A DNA stretch of 60,673 nucleotides from Bacteroidales bacterium (lineage in GTDB: Bacteria > Bacteroidota > Bacteroidia > Bacteroidales > Tenuifilaceae): the NCBI GenBank assembly GCA_011045955.1, contig DSBV01000102.1:1-60673 (forward strand). The letters run 5' to 3'. Below, one piece after another: positions 43,400 to 54,600 of the stretch; the stretch's first letter is position 1; each line of letters starts with the position of its first letter. The notes under the pieces are model-generated. The model was not told the origin of the DNA, ran no database searches, and was given only the letters and a program-made list of their open reading frames with translations. Made by a program: the position numbers and the translations under genes.

Positions 43400-45010
43400 A
43401 TGATTGACTTGTCTCAGTACGGTATTAATTCCGTTAGGGAATTATACTATAATCCATCGTACGATTTACTTTTTGAGCATGAAACCGATCCAAATCTTGA
43501 AGGTTATGAGCGAGGTGTTGTAACCAAACTTGGCGCAGTAAATGTTGACACTGGTGTATTTACAGGCCGATCGCCCAAGGATAAGTATGTGGTTCGAGAG
43601 CCAAATACCGAAAATGACGTTTGGTGGGCCGAGCCTGGCAAAAAGGGTTCCGATAATAAGCCCATAACGCAAGAGGTATGGGAAAAGCTTAAGGAGGTAA
43701 GCGTTAAGCAGCTTAATGGCAAAAAGCTATCCGTGGTTGATGCTTACGCTGGGGCTAATGAGGATACCCGGCTGAGCGTTCGCTTTATAATGGAGGTTGC
43801 CTGGCAGGCACATTTTGTAAAAAATATGTTTATTCGCCCTTCCGATGAGGAACTCAAAAGTTTTAATCCCGACTTTGTAGTGCTTGTTGCATCCAAAACT
43901 ACCAATCCGTACTGGAAGGAACAAAACCTGAATAGCGAGGTATATGTGGCTTTTCATCTTACTGAGCGAATGGCTCTGATTGGCGGCACATGGTATGGTG
44001 GAGAGTTGAAAAAGGGTATCTTCTCAGTAATGAACTTTTACCTTCCGCTAAAGGGTATTGCATCGATGCACTGCAGTGCCAATGTTGGCAAGGCTGGCGA
44101 TGTGGCAATTTTCTTTGGGTTGTCAGGCACAGGCAAAACTACTCTTTCGGCTGACCCTAACCGAGCGCTTATAGGCGACGATGAGCATGGCTGGGACGAT
44201 TCAGGTGTGTTTAACTTTGAAGGAGGTTGCTACGCCAAGTGTATCGACCTTGACCCACAAAAAGAACCCGAGATCTATGCGGCCATTCGGCGCGATGCCC
44301 TGCTTGAGAACCTCGATGTGGATGCCGAAGGCAATATCGATTTCCATTCAAAACGTAAAACTGAGAATACGCGTGTATCCTATCCCATTTACCATATCAG
44401 GAATATTGTTAAACCCATTTCGCGTGCCGGACATGCAAAGAATGTAATCTTCCTAACCGCCGATGCGTTTGGTGTTTTGCCCCCAGTTTCAAAGTTAACT
44501 ACTAATCAAACCCAGTACCACTTTTTAAGCGGCTTTACCGCAAAACTGGCTGGAACTGAGAGGGGCGTGCTTGAGCCCCAGCCAACTTTTAGTAGCTGCT
44601 TTGGGCAGGCCTTTCTGATGTTGCACCCTACAGTTTATGCCCGGGAACTTGTTAAAAAGATGCAGCAGCACAACTCCAAGGCTTACCTTGTAAACACCGG
44701 ATGGATAGGCGGAGCCTATGGCGTTGGCCGTAGAATTGATTTACCCTCAACCCGTGCCATTATCAACGCTATTCTTGATGGTAGCCTCGATGATGCGGAG
44801 TTTGATATTCTTCCAATTTTTAACCTTCAAATACCTAAGGCTTTGCCAGGTGTCGATTCCAAACTTTTGAACCCGCGTAACCAATGGTCGAATCCTGAGG
44901 ATTGGGACGCAGCTGCCCGAGACCTTGCTCAAAAGTTTATTGATAACTTTAAAACCTTTACTGATAACGAGTGGGGTCAACGATTGGTTGTCGCTGGGCC
45001 TAGGATGTAA
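43400..45010 (+). CDS. pckA: Phosphoenolpyruvate carboxykinase (ATP)
   Basis: A 536-residue enzyme interconverting oxaloacetate + ATP and PEP + CO2. In many Bacteroidota it runs in the carboxylating direction toward succinate. Motifs: [17 protein letters not shown], kinase 1a loop [18 protein letters not shown], kinase 2 region [21 protein letters not shown], and [22 protein letters not shown] (as [17 protein letters not shown]). Start ATG 43400 (MIDLSQYGI) is chosen over GTG 43394. A hairpin at 45052-45076 separates it from convergent purC. Confidence 0.97.
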   Translation: MIDLSQYGINSVRELYYNPSYDLLFEHETDPNLEGYERGVVTKLGAVNVDTGVFTGRSPKDKYVVREPNTENDVWWAEPGKKGSDNKPITQEVWEKLKEVSVKQLNGKKLSVVDAYAGANEDTRLSVRFIMEVAWQAHFVKNMFIRPSDEELKSFNPDFVVLVASKTTNPYWKEQNLNSEVYVAFHLTERMALIGGTWYGGELKKGIFSVMNFYLPLKGIASMHCSANVGKAGDVAIFFGLSGTGKTTLSADPNRALIGDDEHGWDDSGVFNFEGGCYAKCIDLDPQKEPEIYAAIRRDALLENLDVDAEGNIDFHSKRKTENTRVSYPIYHIRNIVKPISRAGHAKNVIFLTADAFGVLPPVSKLTTNQTQYHFLSGFTAKLAGTERGVLEPQPTFSSCFGQAFLMLHPTVYARELVKKMQQHNSKAYLVNTGWIGGAYGVGRRIDLPSTRAIINAILDGSLDDAEFDILPIFNLQIPKALPGVDSKLLNPRNQWSNPEDWDAAARDLAQKFIDNFKTFTDNEWGQRLVVAGPRM

Positions 45011-45051
45011 CTGTTCTCCGAACAAATCATACCCCAAAATTAGTATACAAC

Positions 45052-45076
45052 AATGGCTACCATTATGGTAGCCATT
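45052..45076. terminator. Hairpin between convergent pckA and purC
   Basis: AATGGCTACC-ATTAT-GGTAGCCATT has perfect 10-bp arms. No strong T-run is seen, so terminator strength is uncertain. Confidence 0.6.
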
Positions 45077-45093
45077 CTTACTATTGTTCAGTA

Positions 45094-46041
45094 CTACATG
45101 TTTTGTAAGAAAGTCTTAACGTTTTTTTCAATCCTATTCAGAATTTCCTTATCGCTTTGCGCCTTTTGGAACCTGTCGCCAGTAATTTTCTCGTACAGCT
45201 CGATGTAGCGGTTCGATACCTGCTCAATAAATTCAGGGTTCATTTCAGGTACGGGTTGCCCCTCCTTTCCCTGAAAGTCATTGGCCATAAGCCACTCACG
45301 AACAAATTCCTTTGAGAGTTGGCGTTGCTCTTCGCCCTTCTCAAACCGTTCCCTGTAACCATCGAGGTAGAAGTACCGCGATGAGTCAGGAGTATGAATT
45401 TCGTCAATCAGGTAGATTTTTCCATCCTTTTTGCCAAACTCATACTTGGTGTCAACCAGAATAAGACCCATTTTCTCTGCAATCTGGGTTCCTCGTTCGA
45501 ACAGCTCTAAGGTATATTTTTCTAGAAGATTGTAATCGGATTCACTCACTAATCCTTTAGCAATTATCTCTTCGCGCGAAATGTCCTCATCGTGCCCCTC
45601 TTCGGCTTTGGTGGTAGGAGTTATAATAGGTTTTGGGAATTTTTGATGTTCCTTCATGCCTTCGGGTAGGGAAACGCCGCATAGTGTGCGCTTGCCCGAT
45701 TTGTACTCACGCCAAGCATGTCCCGTAAGGTAACCGCGCACCACCATTTCAACTTTGAAGGGTTCGCAGAAGTGTCCAACTGTTACCATTGGATCGGGTG
45801 AGCCAATTTCCCAGTTAGGAACAATATCAGCAGTTGCGTCAAGGAATTTATTGGCAATTTGGTTGAGTGCTTGACCCTTAAATGGAATTCCTTTTGGCAA
45901 AATTACATCAAAGGCCGATATCCTATCGGTTACTACCATAACAAGAAACTGGTTGTTGATGTTGTACACGTCGCGAACCTTCCCATGGTACACTGAAACC
46001 TGTCCAGGAAATTTAAAATCGGTGCGGGTGATTACTTTCAT
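45094..46041 (-). CDS. purC: SAICAR synthase (phosphoribosylaminoimidazole-succinocarboxamide synthase)
   Basis: A 315-residue ATP-dependent ligase of purine synthesis, of the longer form. Motifs: [32 protein letters not shown] (as GKVRDVY and [20 protein letters not shown]), [12 protein letters not shown]-like [42 protein letters not shown] and [12 protein letters not shown]. It lies 11 bases after the PhoH-like gene on the same strand, so it is likely cotranscribed. Confidence 0.97.
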   Translation of the reverse strand: MKVITRTDFKFPGQVSVYHGKVRDVYNINNQFLVMVVTDRISAFDVILPKGIPFKGQALNQIANKFLDATADIVPNWEIGSPDPMVTVGHFCEPFKVEMVVRGYLTGHAWREYKSGKRTLCGVSLPEGMKEHQKFPKPIITPTTKAEEGHDEDISREEIIAKGLVSESDYNLLEKYTLELFERGTQIAEKMGLILVDTKYEFGKKDGKIYLIDEIHTPDSSRYFYLDGYRERFEKGEEQRQLSKEFVREWLMANDFQGKEGQPVPEMNPEFIEQVSNRYIELYEKITGDRFQKAQSDKEILNRIEKNVKTFLQNM

Positions 46042-46052
46042 CTTTTTTGATA

Positions 46053-47057
46053 TTATTTGGTTTGATTATCATCACTTTTCGCATCGATTTGCTTGTCGGG
46101 TTTATCCTTGGCTTCCTCAAATGCGTCCACTATGTATTTCACCAGTTTGTGGCGGATAATATCGCGGGTATCAAAGTAAATTATTGTAATATCTTTTATT
46201 CCCACCAGGAGTTTTATTGCTTTTACCAAGCCTGAGTCATCCTTGTTGGGTAAGTCAATTTGCGTAATATCGCCTGTTACAATGAACTTTGCGTTGCTTC
46301 CCATTCGGGTAAGAAACATTTTCAACTGGCTAAGAGTGGTATTTTGAGCTTCGTCAAGTATAACAAAGGCATTGTCGAGCGTTCGACCGCGCATGTAAGC
46401 AAGCGGAGCAATCTGAACCGTGCCATCTTCCATGAACTCCTGGAGTTTCTTTGGGGGAATCATGTCGTGTAGGGCATCGTAAAGGGGTTGCAGGTATGGG
46501 TCAAGTTTTTCCTTCATATCGCCAGGCAAAAAGCCCAAACGCTCGCCAGCTTCAACGGCTGGGCGGGTCAATATAATGCGTTTTACCTCTTTGTTGCGGA
46601 GTGCTCTTACCGCTAGCGCAATAGCTGTATATGTTTTCCCCGATCCAGCCGGGCCAATGGCAAAAATCAAATCGTTACTTTCATACATCTCCACAAGCCT
46701 GCGCTGATTAACCGTTCGTGCTTTTACTATTTTGCCATGGTTGCCGTAAACCAGCACATCGGTTATGTCCTCTTCTGCCTTTTCTATCGATTCAGGATTG
46801 TTTTGTAGTATATCCTTTATATTGGTTTCGCTTAAATACCCATACCTGATGTGAAAGTCAATCATGGCATGAACCTTCTGATCCAAGTCCTCTATTAGCT
46901 GCTCATCGCCAACAGCCTTAATGGTGTTTCCTCTTCCGATGATTTTTAGTTTGGGGTAGTGCTTGGCTATTAAATCGAAGCGGGTGTTGTTAACCCCATA
47001 TAGCACCAAGGGGTCAATCCCTTCAATAATGATAGTTCTCTCGCCTGCTGCCATCAA
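46053..47057 (-). CDS. PhoH-like ATPase
   Basis: A 334-residue protein with an N-terminal KH-like region and a PhoH ATPase domain. Walker A is [19 protein letters not shown] (about residues 133-151), Walker B is [13 protein letters not shown], and [18 protein letters not shown] and [11 protein letters not shown] are family marks. PhoH2-type proteins are thought to act in RNA processing. The C-terminus is charged. A TATCTTTG -7 box lies 21 bases before the ATG. Confidence 0.94.
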   Translation of the reverse strand: MMAAGERTIIIEGIDPLVLYGVNNTRFDLIAKHYPKLKIIGRGNTIKAVGDEQLIEDLDQKVHAMIDFHIRYGYLSETNIKDILQNNPESIEKAEEDITDVLVYGNHGKIVKARTVNQRRLVEMYESNDLIFAIGPAGSGKTYTAIALAVRALRNKEVKRIILTRPAVEAGERLGFLPGDMKEKLDPYLQPLYDALHDMIPPKKLQEFMEDGTVQIAPLAYMRGRTLDNAFVILDEAQNTTLSQLKMFLTRMGSNAKFIVTGDITQIDLPNKDDSGLVKAIKLLVGIKDITIIYFDTRDIIRHKLVKYIVDAFEEAKDKPDKQIDAKSDDNQTK

Positions 47058-47077
47058 TGCCTATTAGGTTATGTATG

Positions 47078-47085
47078 CAAAGATA
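47078..47085 (-). promoter_or_regulatory. -7 box (TATCTTTG) of the phoH-like-purC unit
   Basis: A match to TAnnTTTG on the minus strand, 20 bases before the ATG. Confidence 0.55.
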
Positions 47086-47198
47086 ATTTAAAAACCGCCA
47101 AATTTTACTGTTGCAGAAGTAAGATATCAAAAAATACTAACAGCTAATTGGTTGGTAAGTTTAGTAGGTTAAATGCAAAAATTATTAATTTTCTGGTT

Positions 47199-47206
47199 TA
47201 CTTTTG
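47199..47206 (+). promoter_or_regulatory. -7 box (TACTTTTG) before 47228
   Basis: A match to TAnnTTTG, 21 bases before the ATG of the SAM hydroxide adenosyltransferase gene. Confidence 0.55.
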
Positions 47207-47227
47207 TAATGAATTTTGGTTTCTTAA

Positions 47228-48031
47228 ATGGCAGCAATCAATACCCGTTTTGTTACCCTTACTACCGATTGGGGCAACCAGGATTTTTACCTTGGGATGC
47301 TCTCCGGTAAGTTGTATTCTATTTCGCCCGACATAAAGCTTGTGGAGTTAAGCCACAAAGTACCTGCATTTAATTACATGCATGCGGCATTTCTGATAAA
47401 GCATTCCTTTAGCCATTTCCCTAAAGGTTCAATTCATATCTGCATGGTGAATAGCGATACTTCGGACAATATGCGCATGCTTTTTTTTGAATATCAGGGA
47501 CATTATTTTATCACACCTGACAATGGAACCATCTCGTTAATTGCTGATGTTTTGCCCGATGTAGTACGTGCCATTCCCGTTGACGAAGTCCGAAGTTTTG
47601 GCTCAATGGATTCCGTTGCTTTAGCTTTGGAGGTACTGCTTTCCGAAAATGGCCAAGCTGATTTCGCCATTGAAGCATCTGGTATTAAACGGTTTACACC
47701 AATTCGGCCAGTTCCAGAGAGCGATGGTATTACTGGAAGCGTTATCTATATCGATTCATACTTTAATGCAATAACCAACATCACTCGCGATTATTTTGAA
47801 ACTATTCGAAAGTCACGCAGGTACTCCATCTATGTTCATCGATACTCAAATGGCATAAGTAAGTTATGCAATTCCTACAAAGATGCTGAAAAGGGCGATT
47901 TGCTTGCACTTTTCAACTCCTTGGATTTGCTCGAGATTGCTGTTCGCGAGGGTTTTGCCGCTCAAATGTATAACCTCTCTGTTGGCTCAAATATAATGGT
48001 TCGTTTTTACGACGATAAAATTTTACGGTGA
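47228..48031 (+). CDS. SAM hydroxide adenosyltransferase (DUF62)
   Basis: A 267-residue enzyme of the fluorinase/chlorinase fold. Known DUF62 members hydrolyse S-adenosylmethionine to adenosine and methionine. Motifs: LTTDWGNQDFYLGMLSG (Asp in the SAM site), ICMVNSDTS, FITPDNGTISLI (Asp/Asn pair), and VIYIDSYFNAITNI. A C-terminal beta-barrel starts at about residue 170. The biological purpose of this reaction is unclear. Its TGA overlaps the mazG ATG by one base. Confidence 0.92.
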   Translation: MAAINTRFVTLTTDWGNQDFYLGMLSGKLYSISPDIKLVELSHKVPAFNYMHAAFLIKHSFSHFPKGSIHICMVNSDTSDNMRMLFFEYQGHYFITPDNGTISLIADVLPDVVRAIPVDEVRSFGSMDSVALALEVLLSENGQADFAIEASGIKRFTPIRPVPESDGITGSVIYIDSYFNAITNITRDYFETIRKSRRYSIYVHRYSNGISKLCNSYKDAEKGDLLALFNSLDLLEIAVREGFAAQMYNLSVGSNIMVRFYDDKILR

Positions 48032-48825
48032 TGAATGATAGTGATAGAAAGCAACGTGCAAGCGAAGCTTTTCAAAGATTAATCGGAATTATGGACGACC
48101 TGCGCGCCAAATGTCCCTGGGATAGGGAGCAAACATTTGAATCAATCCGTCCATTAACCATAGAGGAAACCTATGAACTTTCCGAGGGAATTCTGGAAAA
48201 GGATTACAATCTAATCCGAAAGGAACTCGGCGATTTGCTATTGCATATAGTTTTCTACTCTAAAATTGCTGAGGAGGACAACAGGTTTGATATTGTTGAT
48301 GTTATAAACTCATTGTGCGACAAGCTTGTATACCGTCATCCGCACATTTACGGCGAGGTAAAGGTTAACGATGCTGGTCAGGTAGTTGAGAATTGGGAAC
48401 AGCTCAAAATTATGGAGAAGGATGGCAATAAAACAGTTCTTTCTGGTGTCCCAACGGCTTTGCCTGCACTTATAAAGGCTAACCGCATTCAGGAAAAGGT
48501 TCGTGCTGTCGGGTTCGACTGGGATGCTCGTTCCCAGGTTTGGGATAAGGTTCAGGAAGAACTTAACGAACTCAGACATGAGGTTGAGGTTACCCAATCG
48601 CACGATGACATTGAAAAGGAGTTTGGCGATTTGCTTTTCTCGGTGGTGAATGCAGCCCGGCTTTACGGGATTGACCCTGAAACCGCATTGGAGCGAACAA
48701 ACCGGAAATTCATAAGGCGATTTGCATACCTTGAGCAAAAAACCATTAAACAAGGGCGTTTGCTTAAGGATATGACTCTCGATGAAATGAACAAGATTTG
48801 GGAAGAAGCTAAAAGGTTCGATTAA
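48031..48825 (+). CDS. mazG: Nucleoside triphosphate pyrophosphohydrolase MazG
   Basis: A 264-residue house-cleaning NTP pyrophosphatase with two MazG domains. The first carries LRAKCPWDREQTFESIRPLTIEETYEL (as CPWDREQTFESI and TIEETYELSEGI) and EELGDLLLH-like KELGDLLLHIVFYSKIAEE. The second has EKVRAVGFDWD, ELNELRHEVE and EFGDLLFSVVNAARL. ATG at 48031 is used (GTG at 48028 is in the same frame). It is cotranscribed with DUF62. Confidence 0.95.
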   Translation: MNDSDRKQRASEAFQRLIGIMDDLRAKCPWDREQTFESIRPLTIEETYELSEGILEKDYNLIRKELGDLLLHIVFYSKIAEEDNRFDIVDVINSLCDKLVYRHPHIYGEVKVNDAGQVVENWEQLKIMEKDGNKTVLSGVPTALPALIKANRIQEKVRAVGFDWDARSQVWDKVQEELNELRHEVEVTQSHDDIEKEFGDLLFSVVNAARLYGIDPETALERTNRKFIRRFAYLEQKTIKQGRLLKDMTLDEMNKIWEEAKRFD

Positions 48826-48837
48826 CATTCAATAAAA

Positions 48838-49920
48838 ATGTTCCTATACCTTGTTCGGAAATTGTTTTACACCTTTCTGGTAATTTTTGGCGTTGCCAGT
48901 CTGGTTTTCATTCTTTTCAACCTTATACCTGGCGACCCTGCTCGCATGGTTCTTGGGCAACGAACCGATTCGCTATCGGTTAAGGCAGCACGTGCCGATT
49001 TAGGCCTCGATCTACCGGTTTGGAAGCAATACTTTAAGTATTTGAACGATATTTCACCACTGTCGGTGCATAATCCATGTAATAGGAAAAGTTCCATTTA
49101 CCTCGATACGCTAATTTATGGGAAAACCATAGTGTTAAGCAAAATGTCGTCCACCAGGGTATTAGTCGCAAAGCAGCCATACCTTCGACGTTCATACCAA
49201 AGCCGTCAACCTGTCTCTTCGGTTGTAATCTCAACTATGCCCAATACATTCTATCTTGCACTGGTAGCAATTGTATTTGCAACAATTGTTGGAATTGCAA
49301 TGGGGATAACTGCCGCCATTTACAAGGATAGCTTTTGGGATAGGTTGCTGCTTGTTAATTCTGCGCTTGGAATGGCTTTGCCCTCATTCTTTGCTGCCAT
49401 ACTAATAGGTTGGCTTTTTGCCATTGTGCTTGGCAAGTATACCGGACTAAACCTTACCGGTAACCTTTGGGAAGTTGATGATTTTGGGGAAGGAATCCAT
49501 CTTAAGTGGCAAAATATAATTTTGCCTGCACTAACCCTTGGTTTAAGACCACTTGGTATAATTACACAGCTAATGCGCAGCTCGTTGCTGGAAACATTAA
49601 GCCAGGACTATATCAGAACTGCTAAAGCTAAGGGATTGCCAAAACGGAAGGTGATTTTTAAATATGCTCTTCGCAATTCCCTAAACCCAGTTGTAACATC
49701 CATTTCGGGTTGGTTTGCCTCACTGATGGCAGGTGTTGTTTTTGTAGAGTATATCTTTAGCTGGAAAGGGCTTGGCTATGTTATGGTAAATGCGCTTAAC
49801 AGCTACGATGTGCCCCTTGTAATTGGTTGTGTTCTTACTGTTGCCGTAATTTTTAGCATGGTTAACCTGTTGGTCGATATACTTTATGGTGTTCTTGACC
49901 CGAGGGTACGAATTGGCTGA
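48838..49920 (+). CDS. ABC transporter permease, DppB-type
   Basis: A 360-residue inner-membrane permease of the dipeptide/oligopeptide family. N-terminal TM1 is LFYTFLVIFGVASLVFILFN (residues 10-29), followed by LIPGDPARMVLGQR. The core membrane region begins at about residue 130, and the EAA loop TAKAKGLPKRKVIFKYALRNSLNPVVT is at about 262-288 (as AKAKGLPKRKVIFKYALRN). A periplasmic insert of about 65 residues precedes the core. No DppC, ATPase or binding protein genes lie nearby, so the partners are encoded elsewhere. Confidence 0.9.
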   Translation: MFLYLVRKLFYTFLVIFGVASLVFILFNLIPGDPARMVLGQRTDSLSVKAARADLGLDLPVWKQYFKYLNDISPLSVHNPCNRKSSIYLDTLIYGKTIVLSKMSSTRVLVAKQPYLRRSYQSRQPVSSVVISTMPNTFYLALVAIVFATIVGIAMGITAAIYKDSFWDRLLLVNSALGMALPSFFAAILIGWLFAIVLGKYTGLNLTGNLWEVDDFGEGIHLKWQNIILPALTLGLRPLGIITQLMRSSLLETLSQDYIRTAKAKGLPKRKVIFKYALRNSLNPVVTSISGWFASLMAGVVFVEYIFSWKGLGYVMVNALNSYDVPLVIGCVLTVAVIFSMVNLLVDILYGVLDPRVRIG

Positions 49921-49938
49921 GGTCTCGGAAATTTGTTG

Positions 49939-49946
49939 TAAATTTG
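49939..49946 (+). promoter_or_regulatory. -7 box (TAAATTTG) of tpiA
   Basis: A match to TAnnTTTG, 55 bases before the tpiA ATG. Confidence 0.5.
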
Positions 49947-50001
49947 ATTGCGAAAGGTTAATTAATGCTTGAATGCTTATACATAATTTAAATCGATTGC
50001 G

Positions 50002-50757
50002 ATGAGAAGAAAAATTGTTGCCGGGAACTGGAAGATGAATACTTTGCCTTCCGAAGGTTTGGCTCTTGCCAAGGATGTTATAGCAAAATCAGCCGAGGTT
50101 TCAAGCGGTGTTGAGTTGGTTGTTATCCCTCCATTCACCCACTTAAACGAGGTAACAAAACTTGCCAGCGGAACCCGTGTTGCAGTGGGAGCCCAGAATT
50201 GCGCCCGTTGGCAATCGGGTGCTTATACCGGCGAGGTGTCCGCTGCCATGCTTGGCGCTATGGGTGTTGAGTATGTAATTATCGGACATTCCGAGAGGCG
50301 CGAATACTTTGACGAAACCAATACACAACTTTACGAAAAGATTAAGTTAGCCCTTTCAAACAATCTGATGCCAATTTTTTGCTGTGGCGAGATACTGGAT
50401 GAACGCGAAGCCAATCAGCATTTTCAGGTTGTTCAGCAACAGGTTGAGGAATCGCTATTTGGGCTCGATGAGCAAAATATTAAGCAGGTTGTTATTGCTT
50501 ACGAACCCGTTTGGGCAATAGGTACTGGCAAAACCGCCACTGCCGAGCAGGCACAGGAAATGCAGGCCTACATCCGTAAGCTGCTTGCTGGTAAGTATGG
50601 TTCTCAGGTTGCTGATTCTATTAGCATCCTTTATGGAGGTAGTTGTAAACCGTCTAATGCAGCTGAAATTTTTGCAAAACCCGATGTTGATGGCGGATTG
50701 ATAGGGGGTGCTTCACTGATAGCTGCCGATTTTATTGCCATTGCAAAATCGTTTTAG
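50002..50757 (+). CDS. tpiA: Triosephosphate isomerase
   Basis: A 251-residue glycolytic TIM-barrel enzyme. GNWKMNT holds the catalytic Lys, VIIGHSERREYFDET the His, and AYEPVWAIGTGKTAT the Glu. The phosphate-binding end is ILYGGSCKPSNAAEIFAKPDVDGGLIGGASL (as YGGSCKPSNA and DGGLIGGASL). It is followed by prmA with 1 base between stop and ATG. Confidence 0.98.
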   Translation: MRRKIVAGNWKMNTLPSEGLALAKDVIAKSAEVSSGVELVVIPPFTHLNEVTKLASGTRVAVGAQNCARWQSGAYTGEVSAAMLGAMGVEYVIIGHSERREYFDETNTQLYEKIKLALSNNLMPIFCCGEILDEREANQHFQVVQQQVEESLFGLDEQNIKQVVIAYEPVWAIGTGKTATAEQAQEMQAYIRKLLAGKYGSQVADSISILYGGSCKPSNAAEIFAKPDVDGGLIGGASLIAADFIAIAKSF

Positions 50758-50758
50758 G

Positions 50759-51595
50759 ATGAGTTACACTGAACTCAAGATAAGGATCAACCCATACACC
50801 ACCCAAAAGGCTGAATTTCTCATTGCCCAACTTGCCGAGTTGGGCTTTGAGAGCTTCATGGAAAATGAACCCGAACTACTGGCATACATTAGTACTGCAA
50901 CTCTAAAAAAATTACCTGCCGATTTTATTGGCCTTATTGAGTTGCCTGAGGGTGTAAGAATTGATTATGAGCTGAACAGCATTGCCGATAAGAACTGGAA
51001 CGAGGTGTGGGAATCGAACTTTGAGCCAATCATTGTCGATAACAGGTGTTTGGTTAAGGCATCGTTCCATACCGATACTCCCAAAACCGATTACGAGATT
51101 TTAATAGACCCTAAGATGTCGTTTGGCACGGGTCACCACCAAACCACACACATGATGATTGAGGCGCTGCTCAACCATCAGGTTGAGGGGCTTACCGTTC
51201 TCGACATGGGTTGTGGAACTGGTGTGCTTGCCATTCTTGCTGAAATGCACGGAGCGCAAAGCATTGTGGCTATCGATAACGATGAATGGGCTTACCGCAA
51301 CACGCTGGAAAACATTGATAATAATAGCTGTAAACGCATCACGGCCTATTTAGGCGATGCTGGCCTACTTAAAGGCATGTCATTCGATTTAATTCTTGCC
51401 AATATCAACCTTAACATCCTTTTAGCCGATATGGATGCCTACGTTAGCAGCCTTAAGCGTGGTGGATCAATATTCATGAGTGGCATTTTAAACGATGATG
51501 TCGAAACGCTCAGGAATGCTGCCGAAAAGGTAGGCTTATCGCTTTGTGAGGTTAAATATAAGGATAACTGGGCAATGGTTGCTTTCCGAAAGTAA
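50759..51595 (+). CDS. prmA: Ribosomal protein L11 methyltransferase
   Basis: A 278-residue SAM-dependent methyltransferase for L11. The N-terminal substrate-binding domain (about residues 1-105) ends in NWNEVWESNFEPI. SAM motif I is VLDMGCGTGVLAILAEM, preceded by MSFGTGHHQTTHMMIEALL; the post-motif region is LILANINLNIL. Start ATG 50759 lies directly after the tpiA TAG. Confidence 0.94.
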   Translation: MSYTELKIRINPYTTQKAEFLIAQLAELGFESFMENEPELLAYISTATLKKLPADFIGLIELPEGVRIDYELNSIADKNWNEVWESNFEPIIVDNRCLVKASFHTDTPKTDYEILIDPKMSFGTGHHQTTHMMIEALLNHQVEGLTVLDMGCGTGVLAILAEMHGAQSIVAIDNDEWAYRNTLENIDNNSCKRITAYLGDAGLLKGMSFDLILANINLNILLADMDAYVSSLKRGGSIFMSGILNDDVETLRNAAEKVGLSLCEVKYKDNWAMVAFRK

Positions 51596-51620
51596 TATAA
51601 AATGCAATATTGCTAACCCG

Positions 51621-54600
51621 ATGGCTAAAACAAAATCGTACAGGGGATTTTTGATAACCATTTTGTTACTAGTACCCTTTGCACTTAGTCTTCTATATGC
51701 CAATTACCTGCACCAGGGCAAAAAGTTTTCCGGTCAGGTACTTCTTTTCCCTGCTGAACTCAATTCGCTTGTGAGCGATAAGGTAAAAGAACAGGAAGAG
51801 TTTTTTCTGAAAGGATTCCCAGTGTTTTGGCTTTCCGATACTATTGAAACATCACAAAAAGAGGCGATTATTAGCACAGCCAACCAGATTCTCGATGTGC
51901 TGCCTGACGATAAGTCGTACATACTCAGCTATGTAAAACTTATAGCAAGTTTTTACCGAAACCAGTATGCAAAAAATCAGTTCGATACCTGGTTCAGTTA
52001 CTTAAACAAGGCTTTGGCTGATGGAATTATTAAATCCGATAATCTTCGAACATTAATTCGTTTTTCTGATTCGCTTATCGATAGTTCCTATGTTTCAATA
52101 AGCACTTCTCATTCATGGAAGGTTTTGCCAACAAACGCTTATGTTTTTGCTTTGAATAACAATGAGTTATATGTTAGTTTTCAGAATGTCAACCTAATTT
52201 GCAGGAACAATCGCACCGATAGTATTTTTATTCGAGAAACCTCAGGTCGCTTAGATCTAATCAAGCAGTCATGGGAGGGGAAGAGCGGTAAGGTTACATG
52301 GACGCGCTCAAAATTCGACGAATCAAAAATCTTTGTGACACTTAATAAATACAAAATCGATCTTAAGCGAAGTGAATATGTAGCCGATTCTGTATCGTTA
52401 AATTACCCCGAGTATTTCATGAAACCCATACTTGGCCGAATGGTCGATAAGGTTACACCTATTTACCAGTCGGGCATAGTTGATTACCCTGAGTTTAACC
52501 CGTACCAGAAATGGTTTGAGGTTAAGAATATCTTTAAGGATATTGATTATTCAGGTAACTTCCGTATAAACGGTTCAAAGCTGGTTGGTATTAGCCCCGA
52601 TGGGAGCTTGGCTAAGGTTAGTATTTACCGAAAGGGTAAACCCTTTATGGTGGCCGAAGGCCGAATTGTTCTTATTGAGCAATCGCGCTTAAGTGCCGAT
52701 AAGGCTAAAGTTGTTTTTTACATCGAACAGGATTCCATTTACCATAATGGATTATCGTTTGCATATCTTAATTCTAACAGAACGGTACTAGTAAACCCCA
52801 CCGATAGGTTGACCACCCAAAGCCCTTTTTACAGCTCATACCACAAGATCAACCTATGGTCCAACCAGTTAACCTGGAATATTGAAAAGGATGAAATTAC
52901 CTTTGGGAGCAGGCCTGGCGCATCCATATCAAAGGCTGAGTTTGAGTCCGAAAACTTTTTCAATCAGGATCTGTTCGATAGCATGATTGATGCCAGCCAG
53001 TTTCATCCAGTGCTTACAGTTTGGAACTATACCCGAAGAATCAAAAGTAATACCTTTTTGGCATCCGATTTGGCCGTGCATGTGCGCAGAGCGCCTGAGG
53101 AGGTTAAAATTGCCATGATGCATTTGGCCAAGTTGGGGTATGTGCTTTACAATTTTGAAACCGATGTGGTGACCATTACTGAAAAGTTGAGGTATAATGT
53201 TTTTGCCCGTTTTGGCCGTACCGATTTTGATGTTATTCGATTTCAATCAACTACACCCGGTACTCAACCCAATGCTCGTCTCGATTTAAATAGCTTAAAT
53301 CTGGCCATTGAGGGGGTAAACTATATCTCTGTCAGTGATTCCAAAAATGTATTTATTTCCCCCCACAAGAAAAGCATAACCTTTCAGAAAAACAGGAATT
53401 TTGAGTTTGGGGGTAGCATTAGGGCAGGTTTGTTTACCTTTTACGGTAAGGCATTCAGGTTTGATTATTCACAGTTTAAAATTGAGTTGAATAAAGTTGA
53501 TTCGTTGATTATTGATTACCAAACCGATTACCGCGATAACTATGGCCGTAGGCTTTTACAGGAGGTTGCCAATGCACTTCACAACATCTCTGGTAATATA
53601 CTTATCGATAAACCTAACAATAAGTCGGGGAGGGAGTATAACCCACAGTACCCCATATTTAACTGTACCAGCAAGTCGTACGTTTACTATGATGCTTCCT
53701 ACATTTACGGAGGGGTTTACAAACGCGATTCTTTCTACTTCGAAATTCAGCCTTTTGTTTACCAGAACATGGATAATTTTGAAAAGGCCGATATGAATTT
53801 CAAGGGAATTCTTTATTCCGGGAACATACTTGCCCCAGTTGAGGAAACCCTTCGCATTCGTCCCGATAACTCCCTAGGGTTTATTACCCCTACACCCCCT
53901 GAAGGAATGGCTGTTTACAAAGGCAAAGGTAGGGTTTACAATAAAATTGACCTGAGTAATCAGGGGCTTTTTGTAAATGGTAGCATCGATTACATTACTT
54001 CTACTACACAATCCGATAAAATGATGCTTTTCCCCGATTCAATGGTTACTGTATCAACAAGCTTTGCCATTGCTAAAAGAGAAATGGGGATAGAGTTTCC
54101 TAATGTAAAAGGGGAAAAGCATAGCATCAAGTGGTTGCCAAAGGCCGATAGGATGTTTATCTCAAAAGGCGAAAAACCGTTTGTGATGTACGATAGCTTG
54201 GCAACCTTTAGTGGAAACCTATTGCTCCATCCGCTCGGACTTACTGGTGGCGGTTTGTTGAAAATACCCAATGGGAAGTTGAATTCATCGCTATTTGAGT
54301 ATTCGTCAAACTCATTCGCATCTAATGAATCTTCGCTTACAATATTTAAAACCAATACCGATAGTGTTGCTCTTGCCACTTCAAAGGTAAAAGGCACTGT
54401 CAATTTTGCCAGTATGCTTGGCGAGTTCAGCAAGGTTGATAAAAGCATTTTTGCATCGCTCGATGCCCTGAGGTATAGCTCCTACCACGATCGCTTTAAG
54501 TGGGATCTTACGAGGTACAAGGTTTATTTTGATACTCCATTGGTGCAGGAGGATGTGCTGGCTGGTAAATTTAGGGTTAGCGGTATGATTGATCGGGATA